Shown here piece after piece: positions 15,852 through 25,177 of a DNA stretch of 25,604 nt (positions within the stretch are counted from its first letter, which is position 1; each line of letters starts with the position of its first letter). Origin of the DNA: an uncultured Gardnerella sp. (GTDB taxonomy: Bacteria > Actinomycetota > Actinomycetes > Actinomycetales > Bifidobacteriaceae); assembly GCA_947252975.1 (NCBI GenBank), contig CAMXWX010000013.1, forward strand, positions 1 through 25,604. The letters are read 5' to 3'. The translations under genes and the position numbers were made by a program. The notes beneath the pieces were generated by a model. The model worked only from the letters and a program-made list of their open reading frames with translations, was not told the DNA's origin and did not search any database.

Positions 15852-17327
15852 CTACTTAAGCAACCAATCAACAATGTTTTCAACGCGAATGCCCTCGTAA
15901 TTATCATCTAAAGCCTTGCTCAAAGTAATAACCAGCTTTTCGTAATTATTTTGGATCTTACGAAGCGGCTTTAACTCTCGCTCGCGCACAGACTCATCCA
16001 TCATGCTTTCAGTTACTTGAATATAAAGCTTTTCGGAAGCAGAAGTCGCAACAAAATCCACCTCCAAATTATCTATTTTGCCAACAGCAACATCATATCC
16101 GCGCCTTAAAAGCTCAAAGAACACAACATTTTCTAGCACATGCCCTCTATCTCTGTCTCTAAATCCGAGCAAATAATTACGCAACCCAATGTCAACAATG
16201 TAATACTTGCCAAGAGTGCGCAAATAATCCTTTCCTTTAATGTCAAAGCGCTTAACGTCATAAAACATGTAAGATTCTCTTAACGCACTAACATATGCGG
16301 ATATAGTTTGAGTTGCAGGCTTGCCGCCGCGCGCGCGCAAGACGCGAGAATTATTATCAACAGCATCAAGAAGATTTTCAGAAGAAAGCGTATTACACAC
16401 AGAATTTAATGACGTATTGTTTCCAATATTATCTGCCAAAAACATAATGATTTTTCTAAGAAGATCTGCGTCTGTAATCTGCCTTTGCCCGCGGCGCTTC
16501 TCGCGCTCGAGTATATCGCGAACTACTACAGTGGAATAAATTCCGTCCAGCAAAGTCATTGCACTACTCTGATCAAAACCTGATTCTAAAGCAATATCAC
16601 AGATTGCAGGCATACCACCGTAACGCATATAAGCTGCAAACAAGTCATCAAGCTCTACACTACTACCATTCGCGCTCACCGCTCTTTTTTTCAAATCGCC
16701 GAGCGGAGACTTATATTCTTCAATGGAATAATCCTGAAAATCAACGAACTCTTTGAACGAAAGCGGATACATTTTCACTTCCACATACCTACCAGACAAG
16801 TACGTTGAGTACTCCGAGGAAAGCAGGTATGCGTTAGAGCCAGTTATATAGATATCGCAATCAAAATCTACACGAAACGAGTTAATTGCATCTTCCCAAC
16901 GATCTATACGCTGAAGCTCGTCAAAGAAAAGATACGTTTTTTTAGGATGCTTAATACTAGAAGACTCAATATCAGCGGATTCAATACTGTTGGATTCAAT
17001 ACTGTTGGATTCAATCCGACTTTTAACGTAATTGTATAAGTCTTTGTAACTCATATCTTGAAACTCGAGCGACTCAAAGTTTATAGATATAATTTGATTT
17101 TGCTCAACCCCAGAGTTGAGTAGATACTTTTGCATGAGCTTAAGCAGAGTTGACTTGCCGCAGCGACGAATACCCGTCACAACTTTTACAGGCTCTGTAT
17201 CTTTGAAAGCTATAAGCTGATTAAGGTAAATATCGCGATTTTTAATATTTTTGCCGACTATTGCAGGGCGATTACTGCGCATTGGCATATTTGCGCTTCC
17301 AAGTAACTGTTTTTGCAAATTTACCAT
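15852..17327 (-). CDS. stand-alone ATPase, AAA_14 plus DUF4143
   Basis: 491 residues. N-terminal P-loop ATPase: Walker A GIRRCGKST (52-60), Walker B YLFFDELQ (132-139), ITGSNA (sensor 1 type, 161-166), and LSGRY (177-181). The C-terminal DUF4143 part has GHVLENVVFFELLRRGYDV followed by EVDFVA...LYIQV, the arrangement of a PD-(D/E)xK-like fold. Such proteins are common and mobile in bacteria and archaea; their function is not established. Between Walker A and Walker B the protein has four 5-residue repeats (105-124), foreign to the fold. The start at 17327 lacks a well-spaced ribosome binding site; the ATG at 17288 (GGAAG seven bases upstream) is a realistic alternative. The gene stands alone between two copies of a terminator repeat. 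Confidence 0.9.
   Translation of the reverse strand: MVNLQKQLLGSANMPMRSNRPAIVGKNIKNRDIYLNQLIAFKDTEPVKVVTGIRRCGKSTLLKLMQKYLLNSGVEQNQIISINFESLEFQDMSYKDLYNYVKSRIESNSIESNSIESADIESSSIKHPKKTYLFFDELQRIDRWEDAINSFRVDFDCDIYITGSNAYLLSSEYSTYLSGRYVEVKMYPLSFKEFVDFQDYSIEEYKSPLGDLKKRAVSANGSSVELDDLFAAYMRYGGMPAICDIALESGFDQSSAMTLLDGIYSTVVVRDILEREKRRGQRQITDADLLRKIIMFLADNIGNNTSLNSVCNTLSSENLLDAVDNNSRVLRARGGKPATQTISAYVSALRESYMFYDVKRFDIKGKDYLRTLGKYYIVDIGLRNYLLGFRDRDRGHVLENVVFFELLRRGYDVAVGKIDNLEVDFVATSASEKLYIQVTESMMDESVRERELKPLRKIQNNYEKLVITLSKALDDNYEGIRVENIVDWLLK
16956..17015. repeat. in-frame 15-bp minisatellite in the ATPase gene
   Basis: Four 15-bp units encode IESNS, IESNS, IESAD and IESSS (residues 105-124). 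The two GGATTCAATACTGTT units at 16977-17006 are identical and a partial third follows, a sign of recent slippage. Unit number changes would keep the frame. Confidence 0.85.
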
Positions 17328-17459
17328 AATAAGTCTCTACTCCGCTTTAGAAAATTTAGAAATTCTTAAAACAATGATTACTTTGATTACAAAGTCACAA
17401 AATTGCATAGTCATAAACTTTATGAATTTTACAATCTTACGAATCTTATAAATATTATG

Positions 17460-17576
17460 ACCTAAACTTCGATTTTTTACAAGTTTAAGTCATCCATAAC
17501 CTAAACTTCGGATTTTTAGAAGTTTAAGTCATCAATAACCCAAACTTTTATTTTTCGTAAGTTTAAGTTGTGCGCT
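17460..17576. repeat. three 39-bp tandem imperfect palindromes upstream of the ATPase gene
   Basis: Units at 17460-17498, 17499-17537 and 17538-17576. Each has (T/C)AAACTT, then 11 bases rich in T, then AAGTTTA. The arms repeat at exactly 39-bp steps (AAACTT at 17464, 17503, 17542; AAGTTT at 17481, 17520, 17559), while the inner 11 bases and the linkers vary. Arm conservation with loop drift suggests selection on the dyads, as in an operator array or a repeated RNA hairpin. Confidence 0.85.
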
Positions 17577-17588
17577 ATAACAAACACC

Positions 17589-17625
17589 ACTTTCAAAACT
17601 TAAAAAATATTACAGTTTTGAAAGT
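17589..17625. promoter_or_regulatory. 12-bp perfect inverted repeat
   Basis: ACTTTCAAAACT (17589-17600) and AGTTTTGAAAGT (17614-17625) with 13 AT-rich bases between; a further half-copy CTTTCAAAAGT starts at 17641. It lies directly upstream of the 39-bp array. As no T-run follows on either strand, an operator is more likely than a terminator. Confidence 0.6.
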
Positions 17626-17750
17626 AGAAATACGTGTTTGCTTTCAAAAGTGAAAAATAATACGATTCTTACGACATTGAAGGAATACGCGTAATAGACA
17701 TAGCACAGTGGCTGCTTAACACAAACTAAGCAAAACAACAGCATGCAATA

Positions 17751-17818
17751 CAAAAGAGCCTTCGAGTGCGAACGCAAGCGAGCAAGAAAACAAGCAAGCG
17801 AACACAAACGAAAGCCCT
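17751..17818 (-). terminator. rho-independent terminator after the surface-protein gene (copy 2 of a repeat)
   Basis: On the minus strand AGGGCTTTCG (17809-17818) pairs along its whole length with CGAAGGCTCT (17755-17764), with two G-U pairs, then TTTTG. The loop is about 20 bases longer than in the copy at 15766-15812. The stop of the surface-protein gene is 36 bp upstream. Confidence 0.75.
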
Positions 17819-17853
17819 AAAACACTAGCGCTAACACGTAGCAGTAATATTAA

Positions 17854-19701
17854 TTAGCTACGCACCTTACGCAACACTGCACCAGAAGCCGCAAACATCA
17901 AAGCAGCAAAAGCCACTAAAACGCCAGCAGCACCAGTAACAGGCAAAACACCCTTACCATCACCCTTGCCAGACGTACTATTCGCAACAGTAATATCCGT
18001 CCAAGCAAGCTGATTACCCTGCTCATCCACAAGAACAACAGTATGCTTACCAGAATAGCCAGCAGGGAATTGCGCATCAAAATAAGGAACACCATCAGCA
18101 CCAAGCTTAACAGTCACGTAATCACTACCATCCACACTACGCAAGAGCTTAGGAGTGGAATAAATGAACGCATAAGCACGCACAGACCCATCGCGATGCA
18201 AGCAATCAAGGAACGCCTTGTTGTTAACGTTCACAGAAACCTTGTTTGCAGAACCTGCAACAGCAATGTTGTTGGAACCAACCTTTAGCGTACCTTTTAA
18301 TTCTGGCTTAAGATCATTAACAGTCTTAGGAGCAGCAGGAACTACGGCTTTAGCTTGAGATGGCTTTGCAGAAGACTCAGTCTTAGTGGAAGAATCTTGA
18401 GTAGCATTGGAATCGGAAACAGATGGAGCAGATGGAGCTTTTTCTGCAGGCTTATCTGGAAGAACATCACCAGAAGCTCCTGGATTCTTTTCACGCGCAC
18501 TATTCTTGCTCTTCTTAGCTTCTGCAAGAAGATTCTCTAAAGCAACCAATCTAGACTTCTTAGAGTTGCGAATTAAATTAGCTATAAAGTGGAAGCCTTG
18601 ATCATCTGCTTGCTTAGCTAAATCTTCCTTTTCTTCCTTATAGTTTTTAATAGCTTTCTTAAGATTTGCAGAAATCTTATTATTAAATTCTACGGCAGCA
18701 GCACCAGCTTGATTTGCTTCAGTATTAGTAAACTTTTCGAAAGTCTTATTGCCAAAACTATTTACAACTCCAAGGAACTTTGCAACAGCAGCCTTTTCAT
18801 CACCAGTAGCAGTAAACATTCCCGTGTTAACTAGCTGAGCTAATTCAACGGCATTAGTATAAGATTTTTCTTGGCCATCGCGACGCTTTTGCAATTCTTT
18901 TCTAAAGAATTCAATCTGGGAAGGCGTAGCACTTTTACCACTTGCTTTTAAAGCCTTAAGAAAATCTTCCTCTGATGTCCCTAGGTCTACAATGCCTTTA
19001 ATTGCACTATCTGTAATTGTTTTTTGAGCTTCGTTAAATAAAGCACGAGCGCCATTAAGAGTCGCAGCTTTGCTTATAAGAGTAGCAGTAAAGTTGAATT
19101 TTTTAGCTTTTGCTTGCTTAACTAAGTCTTCCTTAGCATACTTTTCTGCTTCGTTAAGCAAATTCTCTAAAGAAGATAAAGAACTGTAATTAGACTCTTT
19201 AATCTTGTTAGCAACTAAAGTAAGACCCTCATCTTCAGCTTTCTTAGCTAAAGCAGCTTTGCCATTAACGTATGCGCTTTGAGCCTTATCGCGCTTATCT
19301 TTACTACCGTAGAAAATTTGACTAGCCGACTGGAAGTTGCTAGCTTCACGCACCTGCTTAGCAAGATCATGCAAACCAATAACGTCGAGATGCCTAGCAC
19401 GATACTCAACAATCTTGTCGTCTACGTACTTAACAACAGCATTGTTAGCATCACCGCTACCAGTAACCTTTGAATCGTTCTTGCTAACATATTTTAAAAG
19501 CTCATCAATTTCACTTTTAAGAAGACCAGAATTTTTTACACGGTTTTCGAGCTTCGCTACAGAAGGATGCTTAGCAGATTTTCCACCGCTATTCGCTGGA
19601 ACTGGAGTCGCACTACTAGCCAACGCTGGCATTGCAAACGCAATTCCCGAAACAAAAGTCGCTACCGCTGCAAATGCGGCAATCGCTTTTTTACTTAACA
19701 T
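17854..19701 (-). CDS. sortase-anchored surface protein with repeated helical modules
   Basis: 615 residues. Signal peptide at about 1-29 (MLSKK, hydrophobic core, AMPALAS). At the C-terminus the sorting signal LPVTG (586-590) precedes a hydrophobic helix and the basic end RKVRS, so a sortase should link it to the cell wall. Between them: a helical region with at least three related modules of about 36 residues (151-187, 193-227, 361-397; helix, helix, helix ending in LLNEAEK, LFNEAQK, LLAEAKK) and a weaker one at about 112-148; a Ser/Pro/Ala/Lys linker (about 400-460); a probable beta-sandwich domain (about 465-575). The modules recall the three-helix GA (albumin-binding) fold, but this is pattern similarity only. 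The start has AAGGAAAAGT before the ATG. It sits alone after the atp operon. Confidence 0.92.
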   Translation of the reverse strand: MLSKKAIAAFAAVATFVSGIAFAMPALASSATPVPANSGGKSAKHPSVAKLENRVKNSGLLKSEIDELLKYVSKNDSKVTGSGDANNAVVKYVDDKIVEYRARHLDVIGLHDLAKQVREASNFQSASQIFYGSKDKRDKAQSAYVNGKAALAKKAEDEGLTLVANKIKESNYSSLSSLENLLNEAEKYAKEDLVKQAKAKKFNFTATLISKAATLNGARALFNEAQKTITDSAIKGIVDLGTSEEDFLKALKASGKSATPSQIEFFRKELQKRRDGQEKSYTNAVELAQLVNTGMFTATGDEKAAVAKFLGVVNSFGNKTFEKFTNTEANQAGAAAVEFNNKISANLKKAIKNYKEEKEDLAKQADDQGFHFIANLIRNSKKSRLVALENLLAEAKKSKNSAREKNPGASGDVLPDKPAEKAPSAPSVSDSNATQDSSTKTESSAKPSQAKAVVPAAPKTVNDLKPELKGTLKVGSNNIAVAGSANKVSVNVNNKAFLDCLHRDGSVRAYAFIYSTPKLLRSVDGSDYVTVKLGADGVPYFDAQFPAGYSGKHTVVLVDEQGNQLAWTDITVANSTSGKGDGKGVLPVTGAAGVLVAFAALMFAASGAVLRKVRS

Positions 19702-19849
19702 ACTTTTCCTTTCCTCTCATCACGAATCATCGTGCGAAGAGCCTATTTGCTAAAACAGCACAATAAGTGATTCAATTTAGGCTTAAATTAAATCATTACA
19801 AAGTATACAGATACCCTACCCCCCTAATGTATTGTTATAACCTTTTCAG

Positions 19850-19920
19850 ACCAGATAAACAGGTATAAAACAGAGATAAAACAGATCAAACGCTAAAACA
19901 GATAAAACAGATAAAACAAA
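19850..19920. repeat. degenerate tandem repeat of about 10 bp (CAGATAAAA type)
   Basis: Six or seven loosely tandem words of the kind CAGATAAAA/CAGGTATAAAA; the last three are almost identical. The tract begins at the atp terminator T-run and may be slippage of that sequence. Confidence 0.7.
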
Positions 19921-19955
19921 AGCAGGAGTCGCGATAAATAATCGCAAACTCCTGC
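19914..19955 (-). terminator. rho-independent terminator of the atp operon
   Basis: On the minus strand GCAGGAGT (19948-19955) pairs with ACTCCTGC (19922-19929), with an inner GCGAT/ATCGC stem, followed by TTTTGTTTTA. It lies 50 bp after the atpC stop. Confidence 0.9.
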
Positions 19956-20005
19956 AATATACAAGCCGATTAAGCTTAGGTCTTATAAAACCGTAAGAGT
20001 TAGGC

Positions 20006-20320
20006 TTAAATCACTTTTGCGTTAGGCAAAACGTTGCCGTCTTTATCAACATTGCAACTATGCTCAACAGCAATCGTAATGTGATCATTGTCAACGGAAT
20101 AGAAGCCGTCGGTCACCTTAAAAACGTGACGAACGCCTTGCAAATCGTCAACCTTTACAAATCCGTGATCAATCAACGCAAGCACAGCCTCATGCCCAGG
20201 AAGAACACCCATTGCGCCATTCACAGAAGGAATAACCACAAACTTGGCATCGCCTTCCCAAACAGGATGCCTGGCTGCAACCACACTAACGTGCAGCGTT
20301 TTCACTTGCTTTTCTGCCAT
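20006..20320 (-). CDS. atpC: ATP synthase F1 epsilon subunit
   Basis: 104 residues, mainly the N-terminal beta-sandwich domain (KTLHVSVVAARHPVWEGDAKFVVIPSVNGAMGVLPGHEAVLALID), with the family words PSVNGAMGVLPGHE. The C-terminal helical hairpin that inhibits ATPase activity in many bacteria is absent or very short, in line with other short actinobacterial forms. The reading frame extends to 20356, but MAEKQVKTLHV at 20320 is the natural start, two bases after the atpD stop. Last gene of the operon, followed by its terminator. Confidence 0.95.
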   Translation of the reverse strand: MAEKQVKTLHVSVVAARHPVWEGDAKFVVIPSVNGAMGVLPGHEAVLALIDHGFVKVDDLQGVRHVFKVTDGFYSVDNDHITIAVEHSCNVDKDGNVLPNAKVI

Positions 20321-20322
20321 AA

Positions 20323-21816
<1,494 letters not shown>

Positions 21817-22821
21817 CTATTCCTCCTCATTATTCAGCGCATCAGCGCTGCCGATAATCTCGGTAAGTTCTTGTGTAATGGAAGCCTGGCGAGAAGCATT
21901 AAGCTTTCTCGTTAAATCATCCACCAAATTGCGGGCGTTGTCTGTAGCCGTGTGCATAGCATTTTGCCTACTAGCTGTTTCGGAAGCTGCAGATGTAAGC
22001 AAGCATTCGTGAATACGCGACTGAATATACTTTGGCAAAACTGCATCCAAAACCTCGTCTGGGCTAGGCTCAAAGCAATATTCCACAGCATCTGGATTGC
22101 TGCGACTAACAGCTTCTTCACGCGCCGAAACCGCACCCGTAGACGAAAGCGAAGCCGAAGGGCCAGAAGCCGCCTCATAGTCAGGCCTATGCATAGCAAA
22201 CTCTTCGCCGTCTTTTAACGGAACCAGCTCAACTGGAAGCATGCGTAGCGTACGAACCTTTTGCCTCACCATGTTTATAAACTCAGTGAACACAATGTAA
22301 AGCTCGCTAACACCGCCATCTTCTTCGGGAGTCATGTACGCGTCCATTAAAGTATCAGAGATTCGCTCTGCGATTGTTACATCAGGATGATCCGTAGACC
22401 CTTCCCAAGTGCCTGCAACGTCGCGATTACGATACTTGTAATAGGTTGCACCTCGGCGACCATACACATACAACTCTGCGTGCTTTCCTTCGGCGTCTAG
22501 CTTTGTAAGCAGTGCCTCGGTTTCTCGAATAATCGAAGACGTAAACGCGCCCGCCATTCCGCGGTCGGAAGTCAACGCCAGAACGGCTACGCGATTGCCT
22601 GCACGCTCTTTTCCAAAGATTGGATGCTTAATGTTTGCTTCGTGATGAGCTACCAACGCCTGCACGGCATCGAAAATTGCGTCGCTGTATGGCTTAGCGT
22701 TAAGCGCAATATCTCGCGCTTTTGCAATATGCGAAGACGCAATCATTTCCTGAGCCTTAAAGATTTTACCCAAAGACTGTGTGGAAATAATTCTCGATTT
22801 CAATGCAAGTTGGGAAGACAT
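21817..22821 (-). CDS. atpG: ATP synthase F1 gamma subunit
   Basis: 334 residues, the central rotor shaft. The N-terminal helix (SQLALKSRIISTQSLGKIFKAQEMIASSHIAKA) and the C-terminal helix (ASETASRQNAMHTATDNARNLVDDLTRKLNASRQASITQELTEI) are canonical; LTSDRGMAGAF is the usual central motif. Between them, residues of about 207-245 form a Ser/Ala/Glu-rich insertion (SGPSASLSSTGAVSAREEAV) that makes the protein longer than the roughly 290-310 residues common in the family. It begins three bases after the atpA stop, with AGGGGAAG upstream. Confidence 0.97.
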   Translation of the reverse strand: MSSQLALKSRIISTQSLGKIFKAQEMIASSHIAKARDIALNAKPYSDAIFDAVQALVAHHEANIKHPIFGKERAGNRVAVLALTSDRGMAGAFTSSIIRETEALLTKLDAEGKHAELYVYGRRGATYYKYRNRDVAGTWEGSTDHPDVTIAERISDTLMDAYMTPEEDGGVSELYIVFTEFINMVRQKVRTLRMLPVELVPLKDGEEFAMHRPDYEAASGPSASLSSTGAVSAREEAVSRSNPDAVEYCFEPSPDEVLDAVLPKYIQSRIHECLLTSAASETASRQNAMHTATDNARNLVDDLTRKLNASRQASITQELTEIIGSADALNNEEE

Positions 22822-22824
22822 ACG

Positions 22825-24501
22825 CTACTTCCCCTCAGACTCGTTATTGCTTGAATCGCGACCATCCGACTTTGGCTTTGCAACAAGCTTTTCCTTCTCA
22901 ACAGGAGCAGGATTCTCGGCAGGAGGCAAAGAATCCTTAACAATCAAAGGCTTTCCTGCAGAAGTCTTAAACGACTTACGGAAATCTTCGATTGCTGCAT
23001 CAAGCTTTGCTTCTGTCTCTTTTGTAAAGTCCTCGGTATCACGAATCACTTGCAAAATGTCGGTTCCCTTATCGAGATAATCCAACATTTCGCGCTCAAA
23101 GCGAAGCACGTCTTTTACAGGAATGTCGTCTAACTTTCCATGAGTACCAGCCCACACGGAAACAACCTCTTGCTCCATGGAACGAGGAGAGAACTGCTTC
23201 TGCTTAAGCAACTCGGTTAAGCGAGCGCCACGAGTGAGCTGAGCCTTGGAAGCTGCATCCAAATCGGAAGCAAACATTGCAAAGGATTCCAAAGACTTGT
23301 AACGAGCCAGCGAAATCTTAAGCATGCCAGAGACCTTCTTCAAAGCCTTGGCCTGAGCTGCGCCACCAACACGAGACACGGAAATACCAACGTCGACTGC
23401 TGGGCGCTGACCTGCGTTGAACAAATCGGACTGCAAGAAGATCTGGCCATCGGTGATAGAAATCACGTTGGTTGGAATGTATGCAGAAACATCGTTTGCC
23501 TTGGTCTCAATAATTGGCAAGCCAGTCATTGAGCCGCCGCCCATATCGTCGGAAAGCTTTGCGCATCTTTCTAGCAGACGAGAGTGAAGGTAGAACACGT
23601 CGCCTGGGTAAGCTTCACGCCCAGGTGGGCGACGAAGAAGCAAAGAAATCGAACGATATGCTTCTGCTTGCTTAGACAAGTCGTCGAAAACAATCAAAAC
23701 ATGCTTGCCGTTGTACATCCAATGCTGTCCAATTGCAGAACCAGTGTATGGAGCAATGTACTTAAAACCTGCAGAATCCGAAGCTGGGCTTGCAACGATT
23801 GTTGTGTACTTCATAGCGCCTGCTTCTTCGAGGCTTTGACGTACAGATGCGATTGTTGAACCCTTTTGTCCGATTGCTACGTAAATGCAACGAACTTGCT
23901 TCTTTGGATCTCCACTTTCCCAGTTTGTGCGCTGGTTAATAATCGTATCGATTGCGATTGCGGTTTTACCAGTTTGACGATCGCCAATAATCAGCTGACG
24001 CTGACCGCGACCGATTGGCGTCATTGCGTCAATAGCCTTTAAGCCAGTAGACAAAGGCTCGTCCACAGGGTGACGATGAATCACGTCTGGAGCCTGGGCT
24101 TCAAGAATACGACGCTCCTTGCACTCAATCGCACCAAGACCATCAATTGGATTACCCAATGGGTCTACTGTACGACCAAGATAGGCGTCTCCCACTGGCA
24201 CAGATAACACTTCGCCAGTGCGGTAAACTTCCTGCCCTTCTTCAATGCCCGTAAAATCGCCTAGAATAACCACGCCGATTTCGTGAGCATCAAGGTTAAA
24301 CGCTAGGCCCAGTGTGTCGTTCTCAAAGGTGAGCAGCTCGTTTGCCATGCAGCCAGTCAATCCAGCTACGTGCGCAATGCCGTCACCAGCCGTAACAACA
24401 TAGCCAACTTCTTGTGTTGGCATGTCTGCTGGCTTGTACGAGTCAACAAACCCGTCAAGTGCCTTGCGTATAAGGGCGGGATCAATAGATAGTTCCGCCA
24501 T
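22825..24501 (-). CDS. atpA: ATP synthase F1 alpha subunit
   Basis: 558 residues. Non-catalytic nucleotide-binding subunit of the F1 hexamer. P-loop GDRQTGKT (173-180), [24 protein letters not shown], and the regulatory arginine in [20 protein letters not shown]. The C-terminus carries a charged tail (about 525-558, [23 protein letters not shown]) beyond the conserved end, a feature also seen in other actinobacterial AtpA. ATG at 24501 with AAGGAG five bases upstream; 16 bp after atpH. Confidence 0.98.
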   Translation of the reverse strand: MAELSIDPALIRKALDGFVDSYKPADMPTQEVGYVVTAGDGIAHVAGLTGCMANELLTFENDTLGLAFNLDAHEIGVVILGDFTGIEEGQEVYRTGEVLSVPVGDAYLGRTVDPLGNPIDGLGAIECKERRILEAQAPDVIHRHPVDEPLSTGLKAIDAMTPIGRGQRQLIIGDRQTGKTAIAIDTIINQRTNWESGDPKKQVRCIYVAIGQKGSTIASVRQSLEEAGAMKYTTIVASPASDSAGFKYIAPYTGSAIGQHWMYNGKHVLIVFDDLSKQAEAYRSISLLLRRPPGREAYPGDVFYLHSRLLERCAKLSDDMGGGSMTGLPIIETKANDVSAYIPTNVISITDGQIFLQSDLFNAGQRPAVDVGISVSRVGGAAQAKALKKVSGMLKISLARYKSLESFAMFASDLDAASKAQLTRGARLTELLKQKQFSPRSMEQEVVSVWAGTHGKLDDIPVKDVLRFEREMLDYLDKGTDILQVIRDTEDFTKETEAKLDAAIEDFRKSFKTSAGKPLIVKDSLPPAENPAPVEKEKLVAKPKSDGRDSSNNESEGK

Positions 24502-24517
24502 AATTCTCCTTAATTTA

Positions 24518-25099
24518 TTACTTCACTGCCTGTGTCCAAGCGCCATTGCGCGCAGAACGCTGCAGCTGCTTAAGCTGCATTAACATTGTGCGGTCTGTTA
24601 CTTGATCGCCAATACGTATACGCATTCCACCAAGCACGTTTGGATCTACGATTGGGTTTATGTACGCACGATGACCCAACTTATTGCTGTAAATCTCAAT
24701 CAAACGCTTGATTTGCTTATCCGTAAGAGGCTGAGCGGTTGTAACAGTAACCAAAGTTTCGCCTGCTTCGCGCTCAAAACCAGACCATGCGCCGCCAAAG
24801 CTGCCCGTCTTGCCACTTTCTGCGCCACCATGCCAAGTTCCTACAAGGTAGTGCATAATGCGCAAAACAACGGGATGCGCCTTACCTCCAATAAGCTCGT
24901 CGATTAAGCGAGACTTATCTTCCGAAGACCTATTTGGATCGGTAATGGCATCAGAAAGCTCTGGATACTTTTCGATCGTATCCATCATTGTTGAAAGCTC
25001 ATCAGATATGCGTTGAGCTTCATCATGAGCGTCTGAAATGGCTTGCGCAAGCGAAGAACGCGATAAGTTTTCGCTTACTCGCGATGCCTTTTCTGGCAT
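24518..25099 (-). CDS. atpH: ATP synthase F1 delta subunit
   Basis: 193 residues; links F1 to the peripheral stalk. The N-terminal helical domain ([20 protein letters not shown]...[35 protein letters not shown]) is followed after a Gly/Ser-rich joint ([19 protein letters not shown]) by the C-terminal part with [21 protein letters not shown] and [21 protein letters not shown]. From memory, AtpH of Bifidobacterium and Streptomyces is about 270-280 residues, with an additional helical segment between these parts; here it seems missing. ATG at 25099 with GAGGAGG upstream. Confidence 0.95.
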   Translation of the reverse strand: MPEKASRVSENLSRSSLAQAISDAHDEAQRISDELSTMMDTIEKYPELSDAITDPNRSSEDKSRLIDELIGGKAHPVVLRIMHYLVGTWHGGAESGKTGSFGGAWSGFEREAGETLVTVTTAQPLTDKQIKRLIEIYSNKLGHRAYINPIVDPNVLGGMRIRIGDQVTDRTMLMQLKQLQRSARNGAWTQAVK

Positions 25100-25141
25100 C
25101 CGTACCTCCTCATTTATGCAAAACTAAGTAACAATTAGCAA

Positions 25142-25163
25142 CACTAAGACATAAAACTTAGTG
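25142..25163. promoter_or_regulatory. small hairpin between atpF and atpH
   Basis: CACTAAG (25142-25148) and CTTAGTG (25157-25163) are perfect 7-bp arms around an 8-base loop. It may be an intercistronic RNA stem affecting relative expression or stability; no T-run follows, so it is not a terminator. Confidence 0.45.
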
Positions 25164-25177
25164 AAAGCTTGCTTTAA

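Larger units (their letters stand above)
17328..17853. other. regulatory-looking region between the surface-protein gene and the ATPase gene
   Basis: About 525 bp without a supported gene. It contains the terminator of the surface-protein gene, a 12-bp dyad, three 39-bp palindromic units and, nearer the ATPase start, the smaller palindromes CATAAACTTTATG (17412-17424) and ACTTTG-ATTA-CAAAGT (17380-17395). The word AAACTT or its complement recurs eight times between 17415 and 17601. The ORF at 17610-17807 on the minus strand is made from terminator and dyad sequence and is not convincing. Confidence 0.6.
19702..20005. other. intergenic region between atpC and the surface-protein gene
   Basis: About 300 bp. 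From right to left: the atp operon terminator (19914-19955), the CAGATAAAA repeat tract (19850-19920) and a possible promoter for the surface-protein gene with TATACT as -10 (19802-19807, minus strand). The -35 is unclear; a C6 tract on the plus strand (19819-19824) lies in the spacer. No gene seen. Confidence 0.6.

Noticed and set aside
17460..17576. CRISPR-like array
   Set aside because: The three units abut each other, the conserved parts are two 7-bp arms, no spacers of constant length separate identical repeats, and no cas gene is near.
17610..17807. Minus-strand ORF of 65 codons upstream of the ATPase gene
   Set aside because: Its sequence is the terminator stem plus AT-rich dyads; the Cys/Leu-rich product looks like a by-product of base composition.
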